Source: Mimachlamys varia
Taxonomy: Eukaryota; Mollusca; Bivalvia; Pectinida; Pectinidae
Direction of reading: 5' to 3'
Assembly (NCBI GenBank): GCA_947623455.1
Contig: OX392541.1
Coordinates: forward strand, 6,214,701 to 6,278,700
Length of the DNA: 64,000 bases
Positions 1-14,159 of the stretch are shown here, one piece after another. The position numbers and the translations under genes are program-made. Under the pieces are notes generated by a model. That model was not told the origin of the DNA and made no database searches. It was given only the letters and a program-made list of their open reading frames with translations. Positions within the stretch are counted from its first letter, which is position 1; every line of letters begins with the position of its first letter.

Positions 1-3000
1 ATATAAACTGTTGATATACACACATAGTCAATATAAACTGTTGATATATACACGTAGTCAATATAAACTGTTGATATACACACATAGTCAATATAAACTG
101 TTGATATATACACGTAGTCAATATAAACTGTTGATATACACACGTAGTCAATATAAACTGTTGATATATACACGTAGTCAATATAAACTGTTGATATACA
201 CACGTAGTCAATATAAACTGTTGATATACACACGTAGTCAATATAAACTGTTGATATATACACGTAGTCAATATAAACTGTTGATATACACACGTAGTCA
301 ATATAAACTGTTGATATACATACGTAGTCAATATAAACTGTTGATATCTACACATAGTCAATATAAACTGTTGATATACACGTAGTCAATATAAACTGTC
401 GATATACACACGTAGTCAATATAAACTGTTGATACACAGACGTAGTCAATATAAACGGTTGATATACACACGTAGTAAATATAAACTGTTGATATACACA
501 CGTAGTCAATATACACTGTTGATATACACATGTCGTCAATATAAACTGTCGATATACACACATAGTAAATACAAACTGTTGATATACACACATAGTCAAT
601 ATAAACTGTTGATATACACACGTAGTCAATATAAACTGTCGATATACACACGTAGTCAATATAAAATGTTGATACACAGACGTAGTCAATATAAACGGTT
701 GATATACACACGTAGTAAATATAAACTGTTGATATACACACGTAGTCAATATACACTGTTGATATACACATGTCGTCAATATAAACAGTCGATATACACA
801 CATAGTAAATACAAACTGTTGATATACACACATAGTCAATATAAACTGTTGATATATACACGTAGTCAATATAAACTGTTGATATACACACGTAGTCAAT
901 ATAAACTGTTGATATACACACGTAGTCAATATAAACTGTTGATATATACACGTAGTCAATATAAACTGTTGATATATACACGTAGTCAATATAAACTGTT
1001 GATATACACACGTAGTCAATACAAACTGTTGATATATACACATAGTCAATATAAACTGTCGATATACACACGTAGTCAATATAAACTGTTGATATATACA
1101 CGTAGTCAATATAAACTGTTGATATACACACGTAGTCAATATAAACTGTCGATATACACACATAGTCAATATAAACTGTTGATATACACATGTAGTCAAT
1201 ATAAACTGTTGATATATACACGTAGTCAATATAAACTGTTGATATATACAAGTAGTCAATACAAACTGTTGATATATACACGTAGTCAATATAAACTGTT
1301 GATATATACACGTAGTCAATACAAACTGTTGATATACACACGTAGTCAATATAAACTGTTGATATATACAAGTAGTCAATATAAACTGTTGATATACACA
1401 CGTAGTCAATATAAACTGTTGATATATACAGTTAGTCAATATAAACTGTTGATATATACACGTAGTAAATACAAACTGTTGATATACACACATAGTCAAT
1501 ATAAACTGTTGATATACACACGTAGTCAATATAAACTGTTGATATATACAAGTAGTCAATATAAACTGTTGATATATACACGTAGTCAATATAAACTGTT
1601 GATATACACATGTAGTCAATATAAACTGTTGATATATACACGTAGTCAATATAAACTGTTGATATATACAAGTAGTCAATATAAACTGTTGATATACACA
1701 CGTAGTCAATATAAACTGTTGATATATACACGTAGTCAATATAAACTGTTGATATATACACGTAGTCAATATAAACTGTTGATATACACACGTAGTCAAT
1801 ATAAACTGTTGATATATACACACGTAGTCAATATCAACTGTTGATATATACACGTAGTCAATATAAACTGTTGATATACACACGTAGTCAATACAAACTG
1901 TTGATATACACACGTAGTCAATATAAACTGTTGATATATACAAGTAGTCAATATAAACTGTTGATATATACAAGTAGTCAATACAAACTGTTGATATATA
2001 CAAGTAGTCAATATAAACTGTTGGTATACACAAGTAGTCAATATAAACTGTTGATATATACACATAGTCAATATAAACTGTTGATATATACACAAGTAGT
2101 CAATATAAACTGTTGATATACACACACATAGTCAATACAAACTGTTGATATACACACGTAGTCAATATAAACTGTTGATATATACACGTAGTCAATATAA
2201 ACTGTTGATATACACACGTAGTCAATACAAACTGTTGATATACACACGTAGTCAATATAAACTGTTGATATACACACGTAGTCAATATAAACTGTTGATA
2301 TATACACGTAGTCAATATAAACTGTCGATATACACACATAGTCAATACAAACTGTTGATATATACACATAGTCAATATAAACTGTCGATATATACACATA
2401 GTCAATATAAACTGTTGATATATACACATAGTCAATATAAACTGTTGATATATACACGTAGTCAATATAAACTGTTGATATACACACATAGTCAATATAA
2501 ACTGTTGATATATACACGTAGTCAATATAAACTGTTGATATACACACGTAGTCAATATAAACTGTTGATATATACACGTAGTCAATATAAACTGTTGATA
2601 TACACACGTAGTCAATATAAACTGTTGATATACACACGTAGTCAATATAAACTGTTGATATACACACGTAGTCAATATAAACTGTTGATATACACACGTA
2701 GTCAATATAAACTGTTGATATATACACATAGTCAATATAAACTGTTGATATACACACGTAGTCAATATAAACTGTTGATATACACACGTAGTCAATATAA
2801 ACTGTTGATATATACACGTAGTCAATATAAACTGTTGATATACACACATAGTCAATATAAACTGTTGATATATACACGTAGTCAATATAAACTGTTGATA
2901 TACACACGTAGTCAATATAAACTGTTGATATATACACGTAGTCAATATAAACTGTTGATATACACACGTAGTCAATATAAACTGTTGATATACACACGTA

Positions 3001-6000
3001 GTCAATATAAACTGTTGATATACACACGTAGTCAATATAAACTGTTGATATATACACGTAGTCAATATAAACTGTTGATATACACACGTAGTCAATATAA
3101 ACTGTTGATATACATACGTAGTCAATATAAACTGTTGATATCTACACATAGTCAATATAAACTGTTGATATACACGTAGTCAATATAAACTGTCGATATA
3201 CACACGTAGTCAATATAAACTGTTGATACACAGACGTAGTCAATATAAACGGTTGATATACACACGTAGTAAATATAAACTGTTGATATACACACGTAGT
3301 CAATATACACTGTTGATATACACATGTCGTCAATATAAACTGTCGATATACACACATAGTAAATACAAACTGTTGATATACACACGTAGTCAATATAAAC
3401 TGTTGATATATACACGTAGTTATAAACTGTTGATATATACACATAGTCAATATAAACTGTCGATATACACACGTAGTCAATATAAACTGTTGATATATAC
3501 ACGTAGTCAATATAAACTGTTGATATACACACGTATTCAATATAAACTGTCGATATACACACATAGTCAATATAAACTGTTGATATACACATGTAGTCAA
3601 TATAAACTGTTGATATATACACGTAGTCAATATAAACTGTTGATATATACAAGTAGTCAATATAAACTGTTGATATATACACGTAGTCAATATAAACTGT
3701 TGATATATACACGTAGTCAATATAAACTGTCGATATACACACGTAGTCAATATAAACTGTCGATATACACACGTAGTCAATATAAACTGTTGATATATAC
3801 ACGTAGTCAATATAAACTGTTGATATACACACGTAGTCAATATAAACTGTTGATATACACACGTAGTAAATATAAACTGTCGATATATACACGTAGTCAA
3901 TATAAACTGTTGATATATACACGTAGTCAATATAAACTGTTGATATATACACACGTAGTCAATATAAACTGTCGATATACACACATAGTCAATATAAACT
4001 GTTGATATATACACGTAGTCAATATAAACTGTCGATATACACACGTAGTCAATATAAACTGTTGATATACACACGTAGTCAATATAAACTGTCGATATAT
4101 ACACGTAGTCAATATAAACTGTTGATATATACACGTAGTCAATATAAACTGTCGATATACACACGTAGTCAATATAAACTGTTGATATATACACGTAGTC
4201 AATATAAACTGTTGATATACACACGTAGTCAATATAAACTGTTGATATACACACGTAGTCAATATAAACTGTTGATATATACACGTAGTCAATATAAACT
4301 GTTGATATATACACGTAGTCAATATAAACTGTCGATATACACACGTAGTCAATATAAACTGTTGATATATACACGTAGTCAATATAAACTGTTGATATAT
4401 ACACGTAGTCAATATAAACTGTTGATATATACACGTAGTCAATATAAACTGTTGATATACACACGTAGTCAATATAAACTGTTGATATATACATGTAGTC
4501 AATATAAACTGTTGATATATACACGTAGTCAATATAAACTGTCGATATATACACGTAGTCAATATAAACTGTTGATATATACACGTAGTCAACATAAACT
4601 GTTGATATATACAAGTAGTCAATATAAACTGTTGATATACACACATAGTCAATATAAACTGTTGATATACACACGTAGTCAATATAAACTGTTGATATAT
4701 ACACATAGTCAATATAAACTGTTGATACACACATGTAGTCAATATAAACTGTTGATATACACAAGTAGTCAATATAAACTGTCGATATACACACGTAGTC
4801 AATATAAACTGTTGATATATACACGTAGTCAATATAAACTGTTGATATATACACGTAGTCAATATAAACTGTTGATACACACATGTAGTCAATATAAACT
4901 GTTGATATATACACATAGTCAATATAAACTGTTGATACACACATGTAGTCAATATAAACTGTTGATATATACACATAGTCAATATAAACTGTTGATACAC
5001 ACATGTAGTCAATATAAACTGTTGATATACACACGTAGTCAATATAAACTGTCGATATACACACGTAGTCAATATAAACTGTTGATATATACACGTAGTC
5101 AATATAAACTGTCGATATACACACGTAGTCAATATAAACTGTTGATATACACACGTAGTCAATATAAACTGTCGATATACACACGTAGTCAATATAAACT
5201 GTTGATACACAGACGTAGTCAATATAAACGGTTGATATACACACGTAGTAAATATAAACTGTTGACATACACACGTAGTCAATATACACTGTTGATATAC
5301 ACATGTCGTCAATATAAACTGTCGATATACACACATAGTAAATACAAACTGTTGATATACACACATAGTCAATATAAACTGTTGATATACACACGTAGTC
5401 AATATAAACTGTTGATATACACACGTAGTCAATATAAACTGTTGATATACACACGTAGTCAATATAAACTGTTGATATATACACGTAGTCAATATAAACT
5501 GTTGATATACACACGTAGTCAATATAAACTGTTGATATATACACATAGTCAATATAAACTGTTGATATACACGTAGTCAATATAAACTGTCGATATATAC
5601 ACGTAGTCAATATAAACTGTTGATATACACAAGTAGTCAATATAAACTGTTGATATATACACATAGTCAATATAAACTGTTGATATATACACGTAGTCAA
5701 TACAAACTGTTGATATATACACGTAGTCAATATAAACTGTTGATATATACACGTAGTCAATATAAACTGTTGATATATACACGTAGTCAATATAAACTGT
5801 TGATATATACACGTAGTCAATATAAACTGTTGATATACACACGTAGTCAATATAAACTGTTGATATACACAAGTAGTCAATATAAACTGTTGATATATAC
5901 ACGTAGTCAATATAAACTGTCGATATACACACATAGTCAATATAAACTGTTGATATACACATGTAGTCAATATAAACTGTTGATATATACACGTAGTCAA

Positions 6001-9000
6001 TATAAACTGTTGATATATACAAGTAGTCAATATAAACTGTTGATATATACACGTAGTCAATATAAACTGTTGATATATACACGTAGTCAATATAAACTGT
6101 CGATATACACACGTAGTCAATATAAACTGTCGATATACACACGTAGTCAATATAAACTGTTGATATATACACGTAGTCAATATAAACTGTTGATATACAC
6201 ACGTAGTCAATATAAACTGTTGATATACACACGTAGTAAATATAAACTGTCGATATATACACGTAGTCAATATAAACTGTTGATATATACACGTAGTCAA
6301 TATAAACTGTTGATATATACACACGTAGTCAATATAAACTGTCGATATACACACATAGTCAATATAAACTGTTGATATATACACGTAGTCAATATAAACT
6401 GTCGATATACACACGTAGTCAATATAAACTGTTGATATACACACGTAGTCAATATAAACTGTCGATATATACACGTAGTCAATATAAACTGTTGATATAT
6501 ACACGTAGTCAATATAAACTGTCGATATACACACGTAGTCAATATAAACTGTTGATATATACACGTAGTCAATATAAACTGTTGATATACACACGTAGTC
6601 AATATAAACTGTTGATATACACACGTAGTCAATATAAACTGTTGATATATACACGTAGTCAATATAAACTGTTGATATATACACGTAGTCAATATAAACT
6701 GTCGATATACACACGTAGTCAATATAAACTGTTGATATATACACGTAGTCAATATAAACTGTTGATATATACACGTAGTCAATATAAACTGTTGATATAT
6801 ACACGTAGTCAATATAAACTGTTGATATACACACGTAGTCAATATAAACTGTTGATATATACATGTAGTCAATATAAACTGTTGATATATACACGTAGTC
6901 AATATAAACTGTCGATATATACACGTAGTCAATATAAACTGTTGATATATACACGTAGTCAATATAAACTGTTGATATATACAAGTAGTCAATATAAACT
7001 GTTGATATACACACATAGTCAATATAAACTGTTGATATACACACGTAGTCAATATAAACTGTTGATATATACACATAGTCAATATAAACTGTTGATACAC
7101 ACATGTAGTCAATATAAACTGTTGATATACACAAGTAGTCAATATAAACTGTCGATATACACACGTAGTCAATATAAACTGTTGATATATACACGTAGTC
7201 AATATAAACTGTTGATATATACACGTAGTCAATATAAACTGTTGATACACACATGTAGTCAATATAAACTGTTGATACACACATGTAGTCAATATAAACT
7301 GTTGATATATACACATAGTCAATATAAACTGTTGATACACACATGTAGTCAATATAAACTGTTGATATATACACGTAGTCAATATAAACTGTTGATATAC
7401 ACACGTAGTCAATATAAACTGTCGATATACACACGTAGTCAATATAAACTGTTGATATATACACGTAGTCAATATAAACTGTCGATATACACACGTAGTC
7501 AATATAAACTGTTGATATACACACGTAGTCAATATAAACTGTCGATATACACACGTAGTCAATATAAACTGTTGATACACAGACGTAGTCAATATAAACG
7601 GTTGATATACACACGTAGTAAATATAAACTGTTGATATACACACGTAGTCAATATACACTGTTGATATACACATGTCGTCAATATAAACTGTCGATATAC
7701 ACACATAGTAAATACAAACTGTTGATATACACACATAGTCAATATAAACTGTTGATATACACACGTAGTCAATATAAACTGTTGATATACACACGTAGTC
7801 AATATAAACTGTTGATATACACACGTAGTCAATATAAACTGTTGATATATACACGTAGTCAATATAAACTGTTGATATACACACGTAGTCAATATAAACT
7901 GTTGATATATACACATAGTCAATATAAACTGTTGATATACACGTAGTCAATATAAACTGTCGATATATACACGTAGTCAATATAAACTGTTGATATATAC
8001 ACGTAGTCAATATAAACTGTTGATATACACACGTAGTCAATATAAACTGTTGATATATACACGTAGTCAATACAAACTGTTGATATATACACGTAGTCAA
8101 TATAAACTGTTGATATATACACGTAGTCAATATAAACTGTTGATATATACACGTAGTCAATATAAACTGTTGATATATACACGTAGTCAATATAAACTGT
8201 TGATATATACACGTAGTCAATATAAACTGTTGATATATACACGTAGTCAATATAAACTGTTGATATATACACGTAGTCAATATAAACTGTTGATATACAC
8301 ACGTAGTCAATATAAACTGTTGATATACACACGTAGTCAATATAAACTGTTGATATATACACATAGTCAATATAAACTGTTGATATATACACGTAGTCAA
8401 TACAAACTGTTGATATATACACGTAGTCAATATAAACTGTTGATATATACACGTAGTCAATATAAACTGTTGATATATACACGTAGTCAATATAAACTGT
8501 TGATATATACACGTAGTCAATATAAACTGTTGATATATACACGTAGTCAATATAAACTGTTGATATACACACGTAGTCAATATAAACTGTTGATATACAC
8601 ACGTAGTCAATATAAACTGTTGATATATACACATAGTCAATATAAACTGTTGATATATACACGTAGTCAATACAAACTGTTGATATATACACGTAGTCAA
8701 TATAAACTGTTGATATATACACATAGTCAATATAAACTGTTGATATATACACGTAGTCAATATAAACTGTTGATATATACACATAGTCAATATAAACTGT
8801 TGATATATACACATAGTCAATATAAACTGTTGATATATACACGTAGTCAATATAAACTGTTGATATACACACGTAGTCAATATAAACTGTTGATATACAC
8901 ACGTAGTCAATATAAACTGTTGATATACACACGTAGTCAATATAAACTGTTGATATATACACATAGTCAATATAAACTGTTGATATATACACGTAGTCAA

Positions 9001-10464
9001 TACAAACTGTTGATATATACACGTAGTCAATATAAACTGTTGATATATACACGTAGTCAATATAAACTGTTGATATATACACGTAGTCAATATAAACTGT
9101 TGATATATACACGTAGTCAATATAAACTGTTGATATACATACGTAGTCAATATAAACTGTTGATATACACACGTAGTCAATATAAACTGTTGATATATAC
9201 ACGTAGTCAATATAAACTGTTGATATATACACGTAGTCAATATAAACTGTTGATATACACACGTAGTCAATATAAACTGTTGATATACACACGTAGTCAA
9301 TATAAACTGTTGATATATACACATAGTCAATATAAACTGTTGATATATACACGTAGTCAATACAAACTGTTGATATATACACGTAGTCAATATAAACTGT
9401 TGATATATACACGTAGTCAATATAAACTGTTGATATATACACGTAGTCAATATAAACTGTTGATATATACACATAGTCAATATAAACTGTTGATATATAC
9501 ACGTAGTCAATATAAACTGTTGATATATACACGTAGTCAATACAAACTGTTGATATATACACGTAGTCAATATAAACTGTTGATATACACACGTAGTCAA
9601 TATAAACTGTTGATATATACACGTAGTCAATATAAACTGTCGATATATACACGTAGTCAATATAAACTGTTGATATATACACGTAGTCAATATAAACTGT
9701 TGATATATACACACGTAGTCAATATAAACTGTTGATATACACACGTAGTCAATATAAACTGTTGATATATACACGTAGTCAATATAAACTGTCGATATAT
9801 ACACGTAGTCAATATAAACTGTCGATATATACACGTAGTCAATATAAACTGTCGATATATACAAGTAGTCAATATAAACTGTTGATATATACACGTAGTC
9901 AATATAAACTGTTGATATATACAAGTAGTCAATATAAACTGTTGATATACACACATAGTCAATATAAACTGTTGATATACACACGTAGTCAATATAAACT
10001 GTTGATATACACACGTAGTCAATATAAACTGTTGATATATACACGTAGTCAATATAAACTGTTGATATATACACGTAGTCAATATAAACTGTTGATATAC
10101 ACACGTAGTCAATATAAACTGTTGATATACACACGTAGTCAATATAAACTGTTGATATATACACGTAGTCAATATAAACTGTTGATATACACACGTAGTC
10201 AATATAAACTGTTGATATACACAAGTAGTCAATATAAACTGTCGATATATACACGTAGTCAATATAAACTGTTGATATACACACGTAGTCAATATAAACT
10301 GTTGATATACACACGTAGTCAATATAAACTGTTGATATATACACGTAGTCAATATAAACTGTTGATATACACACGTAGTCAATATAAACTGTTGATATAC
10401 ACACGTAGTCAATATAAACTGTTGATATATACACGTAGTCAATACAAACTGTTAATATACACAC
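1..10464. repeat. 30-bp satellite array, about 10.4 kb
   Basis: About 350 head-to-tail copies of a 30-bp AT-rich unit containing AAACTGTTGATATA and CACGTAGTCA. Copies differ mainly by T/C in GTTGAT/GTCGAT, ATATAC/ATACAC and CGTAG/CATAG. A few 28- or 32-bp units shift the phase (near 373, 1811, 3171, 3941, 5567, 6311, 7937, 9701). The array starts before the window. Because 30 is a multiple of 3 and the unit lacks stops in several frames, it gives very long meaningless open frames on both strands. No spacers and no coding signature. Confidence 0.97.
3223..7950. repeat. 2370-bp higher-order repeat in the satellite
   Basis: Blocks with the same succession of variant units recur exactly 2370 bp (79 units of 30 bp) apart: the block at about 3927-5576 matches 6297-7946, including the rare variants with ACACAGACG, AAACGGTTG and CATGTCGTC and the 28-bp unit at its end. 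A related 240-bp variant block occurs twice near 430-830 and once near 3227. This is the pattern left by unequal exchange or block amplification. Confidence 0.85.
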
Positions 10465-10526
10465 GTATTATGATAGACATAAATATTCTGGACTATTTCA
10501 CAGACACTAATGATATATTTGTATAA
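10465..10526. other. Junction between two satellite arrays
   Basis: A short unique stretch separates the 30-bp and 34-bp arrays. The last 30-bp unit decays (GTTAATAT instead of GTTGATAT) and is followed by about 50 bp that match neither unit. Confidence 0.7.
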
Positions 10527-12165
10527 TATATTGACATAGCTCACAAAAACTATATGTTTATATATTGACATAGCTCGCATAAACTATATGTTTATATATT
10601 GACATAGCTCACAAAAACTATATGTTTATATATTGACATAGCTCACATAAACTATATGTTTATATGTTGACATAGCTCACATTTACGATATGTTTATATA
10701 TTGACATAGCTCACATAAACTATATGTTTATATATTGACATAGCTCACATAAACTATATGTTTATATATTGACATAGCTCATACCAATTATATGTTTATA
10801 TATTGACATAGCTCACATTAACTATATGTTTATATATTGACATAGCTCACATAAACTATATGTTTATATATTGACATAGCTCATACCAATTATATGTTTA
10901 TATATTGACATAGCTCACATTAACTATATGTTTATATGTTGACATAGCTCACAAAAACTATATGTTTATAAATGGACATAGCTCACATAAACTATATGTT
11001 TATATATTGACATAGCTCACAAAAACTATATGTTTATAAATGGACATAGCTCATACCAATTATATGTTTATATATTGACATAGCTCACATTAACTATATG
11101 TTTATATGTTGACATAGCTCACAAAAACTATATGTTTATAAATGGACATAGCTCACATAAACTATATGTTTATATATTGACATAGCTCACATTAACTATA
11201 TGTTTATATGTTGACATAGCTCACATAAACTATATGTTTATAAATGGACATAGCTCACAAAAACTATATGTTTATAAATGGACATAGCTCACATAAACTA
11301 TATGTTTATATGTTTACATAGGTCATACCAATTATATGTTTATATGTTGACATAGCTCATACCAATTATATGTTTATATGTTGACATAGCTCACATAAAC
11401 TATATGTTTATATATTGACATAGCTCACATAAACGATATGTTTATATATTGACATAGCTCATACCAATTATATGTTTATATGTTGACATAGCTCATACCA
11501 ATTATATGTTTATATGTTGACATAGCTCACATAAACGATATGTTTATATATTGACATAGCTCACAAAAACTATATGTTTATAAATGGACATAGCTCATAC
11601 CAATTATATGTTTATATATTGACATAGCTCACATTAACGATATGTTTATATATTGACATAGCTCACATAAACTATATGTTTATATGTTGACATAGCTCAC
11701 ATAAACGATATGTTTATATGTTGACATAGCTCATACCAATTATATGTTTATATGTTGACATAGCTCATACCAATTATATGTTTATATATTGACATAGCTC
11801 ACATAAACTATATGTTTATATGTTGACATAGCTCATACCAATTATATGTTTATATATTGACATAGCTCACATAAACTATATGTTTATATGTTGACATAGC
11901 TCATACCAATTATATGTTTATATGTTGACATAGCTCACATAAACTATATGTTTATATGTTGACATAGCTCATACCAATTATATGTTTATATGTTGACATA
12001 GCTCACATAAACTATATGTTTATATGTTGACATAGCTCATACCAATTATATGTTTATATGTTGACATAGCTCATACCAATTATATGTTTATATGTTGACA
12101 TAGCTCATACCAATTATATGTTTATATATTGACATAGCTCATACCAATTATATGTTTATATTATC
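10527..12165. repeat. 34-bp satellite array
   Basis: About 48 copies of a 34-bp unit containing TATATGTTTATAT and TTGACATAGCTCA. Two main variants alternate: one with CACATAAACTATATG and one with CATACCAATTATATG. Sub-variants have AAATGGACATAG, or CACAAAAAC or CACATTAAC. The unit shares a general resemblance (ATAAACT, TTGA.ATA) with the 30-bp satellite, so a common origin is possible but not shown. Confidence 0.95.
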
Positions 12166-12330
12166 ATATTGACATAGCTCGCATAAACTATTTGTTTATA
12201 TACATTGTATTGACATACAATGCAACTAACACAGCCTATATGTTGATACATTGTATGATGACATAGATCAAATAAATTAGCATACGTTATATAGCTTAAA
12301 TAGACTATATATATATGTTTAATAAGTAAT
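12166..12330. repeat. Decayed edge of the 34-bp array
   Basis: Units are still recognisable (TGACATAGCTCGCATAAACT near 12170, TTGATACATTG near 12243, GACATAGATCAAATAAA near 12259) but with insertions and changed spacing, as expected at the edge of an array where homogenisation is weak. Confidence 0.6.
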
Positions 12331-12623
12331 GAAACTTGGTTTACATATTGTTGAAGGCAGCGCACATTTTTGATTTAATCCTGTGGGATTGTTTAAGCGT
12401 AATTAGAGATATGTAGTGAACGAAGAACACGTGGACACAATGCGTATGTAAATGCTCGTATGTCGAACACCTTGTATACATTGGCCAAAACAAAACCTGT
12501 TGTAGAAGGTCATATTCTTTAATTCAGTGTCAGTTTGTTTCCTATAAGCTTGGCGACATACAACGGGAAAACAAGTATAAGTTTCCTGAAGTTGCATAAA
12601 AAGGTAGGGAAAAAAATGTTTAC

Positions 12624-14001
12624 CTGTAGTTTTTCTGGAGTCTGGTATCCCGCAGGGGTGAAGGACGCCGCAACTTTTTAACACAATGTCAGCCTCAACC
12701 ATCTCGCCTTCATGCATATCCATATCAGTAAAGTTCTCGTACATATCAAACGAAAAGGACAGTTTAGGTTCCTCTTCCTTATAGAAATTTAACACAAACG
12801 AGGATATGAGATTGCCCCAGATGTGCGTTGTCTGAAAGCACGCTAGAAATATCCCATGAAACCGAAGGACCTCTTTGTCTATGTTACCCCTACTAACACG
12901 AGACGAGTCAAATGCAAGTTTCAAAATGTACGAAATTTCTGCAGTCCATAAAATCCCTTGACCACATCCAGAAAATATAGCCGTTGGAATCAGTGTGTAA
13001 AATGTGGGGTAGAAATTAGCTCCAATCCATGTCAGAAAGCTGAACATTCCTATCACAAGAGCCCATTTAGCAGATAATTTGTTGATGATAGAAGGTGCCC
13101 ACAAACAGGTTAAAAACATAGTTCCGTGTACCACGGCCATTGCTATTATGCCTAAATTGTTTTTGTCGTTGATAGAGCTTTGGAGGTTTTGTATGGCCCT
13201 AAAGGAGGAAAACAGTGTGATGAAACTTATACACAAAAACACTAAATTTTTCTTGAATGTGAAAACAATTACTGATGGCACAGTACTGCTGAGTTCAGAG
13301 CACGGCGTCCCGACAGTGTCTTTTGTGTTGTCTTGACAACCAATGTGATTCTCGTCAGTTATTGGAAGTTTTTTGCCACCTCCGCCTTTGTTGTGATTGG
13401 GGCTCTGTGCATTTAGGTCATCATTAAGTTTGTAAACGGAATGCTTAGGTTTTGATATCTTAGACCTACAAGCAATTGCCGTTTTAAGTTCGTCAATGTG
13501 ATCTGGCGCACCACCTCCACCACCGGAAGTAGTCAGACTAACAGACATCCGGTTATTTGGAGTGTGGTTCATTCGAAATTGTTGTTGGTGCTGTTGTTGA
13601 TGTTGCTGTTGTTGTTGTTGCTGCTGTTTCTGTTGTTTTTCGTCGTTTTTTATATTGTCTTGTACATGGGAAGCTGACGTCATCATCACGTTATTTCCGG
13701 TGGGTTTAGGTGAAGGACAATTGTCCAGAACTGATCTTAATTCGATTGCGTCGTCCCCTCTCCGTGTGGCCCTGACATAACTTTCTTTCCGTCCTCTTTT
13801 AGTTAGATAACCTTCAATGAAATCCGTCTGTTCCTCAACATCCGCCGCGCTCTTCTTCACGGCGTACCTGTAACTTTCTGTTCTTTGTCTACCAACCTGT
13901 GTAGCATATGTATAACTTGGTCTTCGGGGTCGGTAAAGCCCAAATCCAGCCCCGAGGCCTGTCATGTCAAACGGCGAAAGAGTCGACGATGACGCCGACA
14001 T
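12624..14001 (-). CDS. UNC-93-like membrane protein, first coding exon
   Basis: The reading frame runs from an ATG at 14001 to a splice donor at 12624 (CTACAG then GTAAAC), giving 459 codons plus one base. The first 240 or so residues look disordered, with a polyglutamine/histidine tract at about residues 120-142 and a glycine run near 160. From about residue 250 come hydrophobic helices with the UNC-93 signature NLQSSIN and a following GIIAMAVVHGTMF helix, then TLIPTAIFSGCGQGILWTAE. This matches the first half of the UNC-93 fold of the major facilitator class; family members regulate ion channels or traffic receptors. The C-terminal helices are missing, so the remaining exons must lie beyond the satellites or outside the window. 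The open frame also extends to a TTG at 14064 upstream and through the intron to 12403, but neither end looks like real coding. An upstream exon cannot be excluded. Confidence 0.8.
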
Positions 14002-14159
14002 TTTGCTCTTTAAATCAGGCTGTTCCGCTACCACAAATGGTAGAAAATTTGAATTGTCAGCCAAAACTGTACTTACCTGGTTATGACAAAGTTGCCATGT
14101 TGCGTGATAAAGCGACGTACACGTTTAAGCAACAAAATGAATTGACATTCATTAGGTGA

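Noticed and set aside
3142..10464. Minus-strand open frame of 2440 codons and many others over the first 10.4 kb
   Set aside because: Produced by a 30-bp unit (multiple of 3) without stops in several frames; open on both strands at once and with no start, composition or family sign of a protein.
1..12330. CRISPR array
   Set aside because: No unique spacers between repeats, eukaryotic context, and the units are contiguous satellites.
12403..12623. Extension of the UNC-93-like frame to a stop at 12403
   Set aside because: A good splice donor stands at 12624, and the codons after it lack membrane-helix pattern or family resemblance.
14002..14064. TTG at 14064 as the start of the UNC-93-like protein
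   Set aside because: TTG is not a likely eukaryotic start; the first ATG is at 14001. An upstream exon remains possible.
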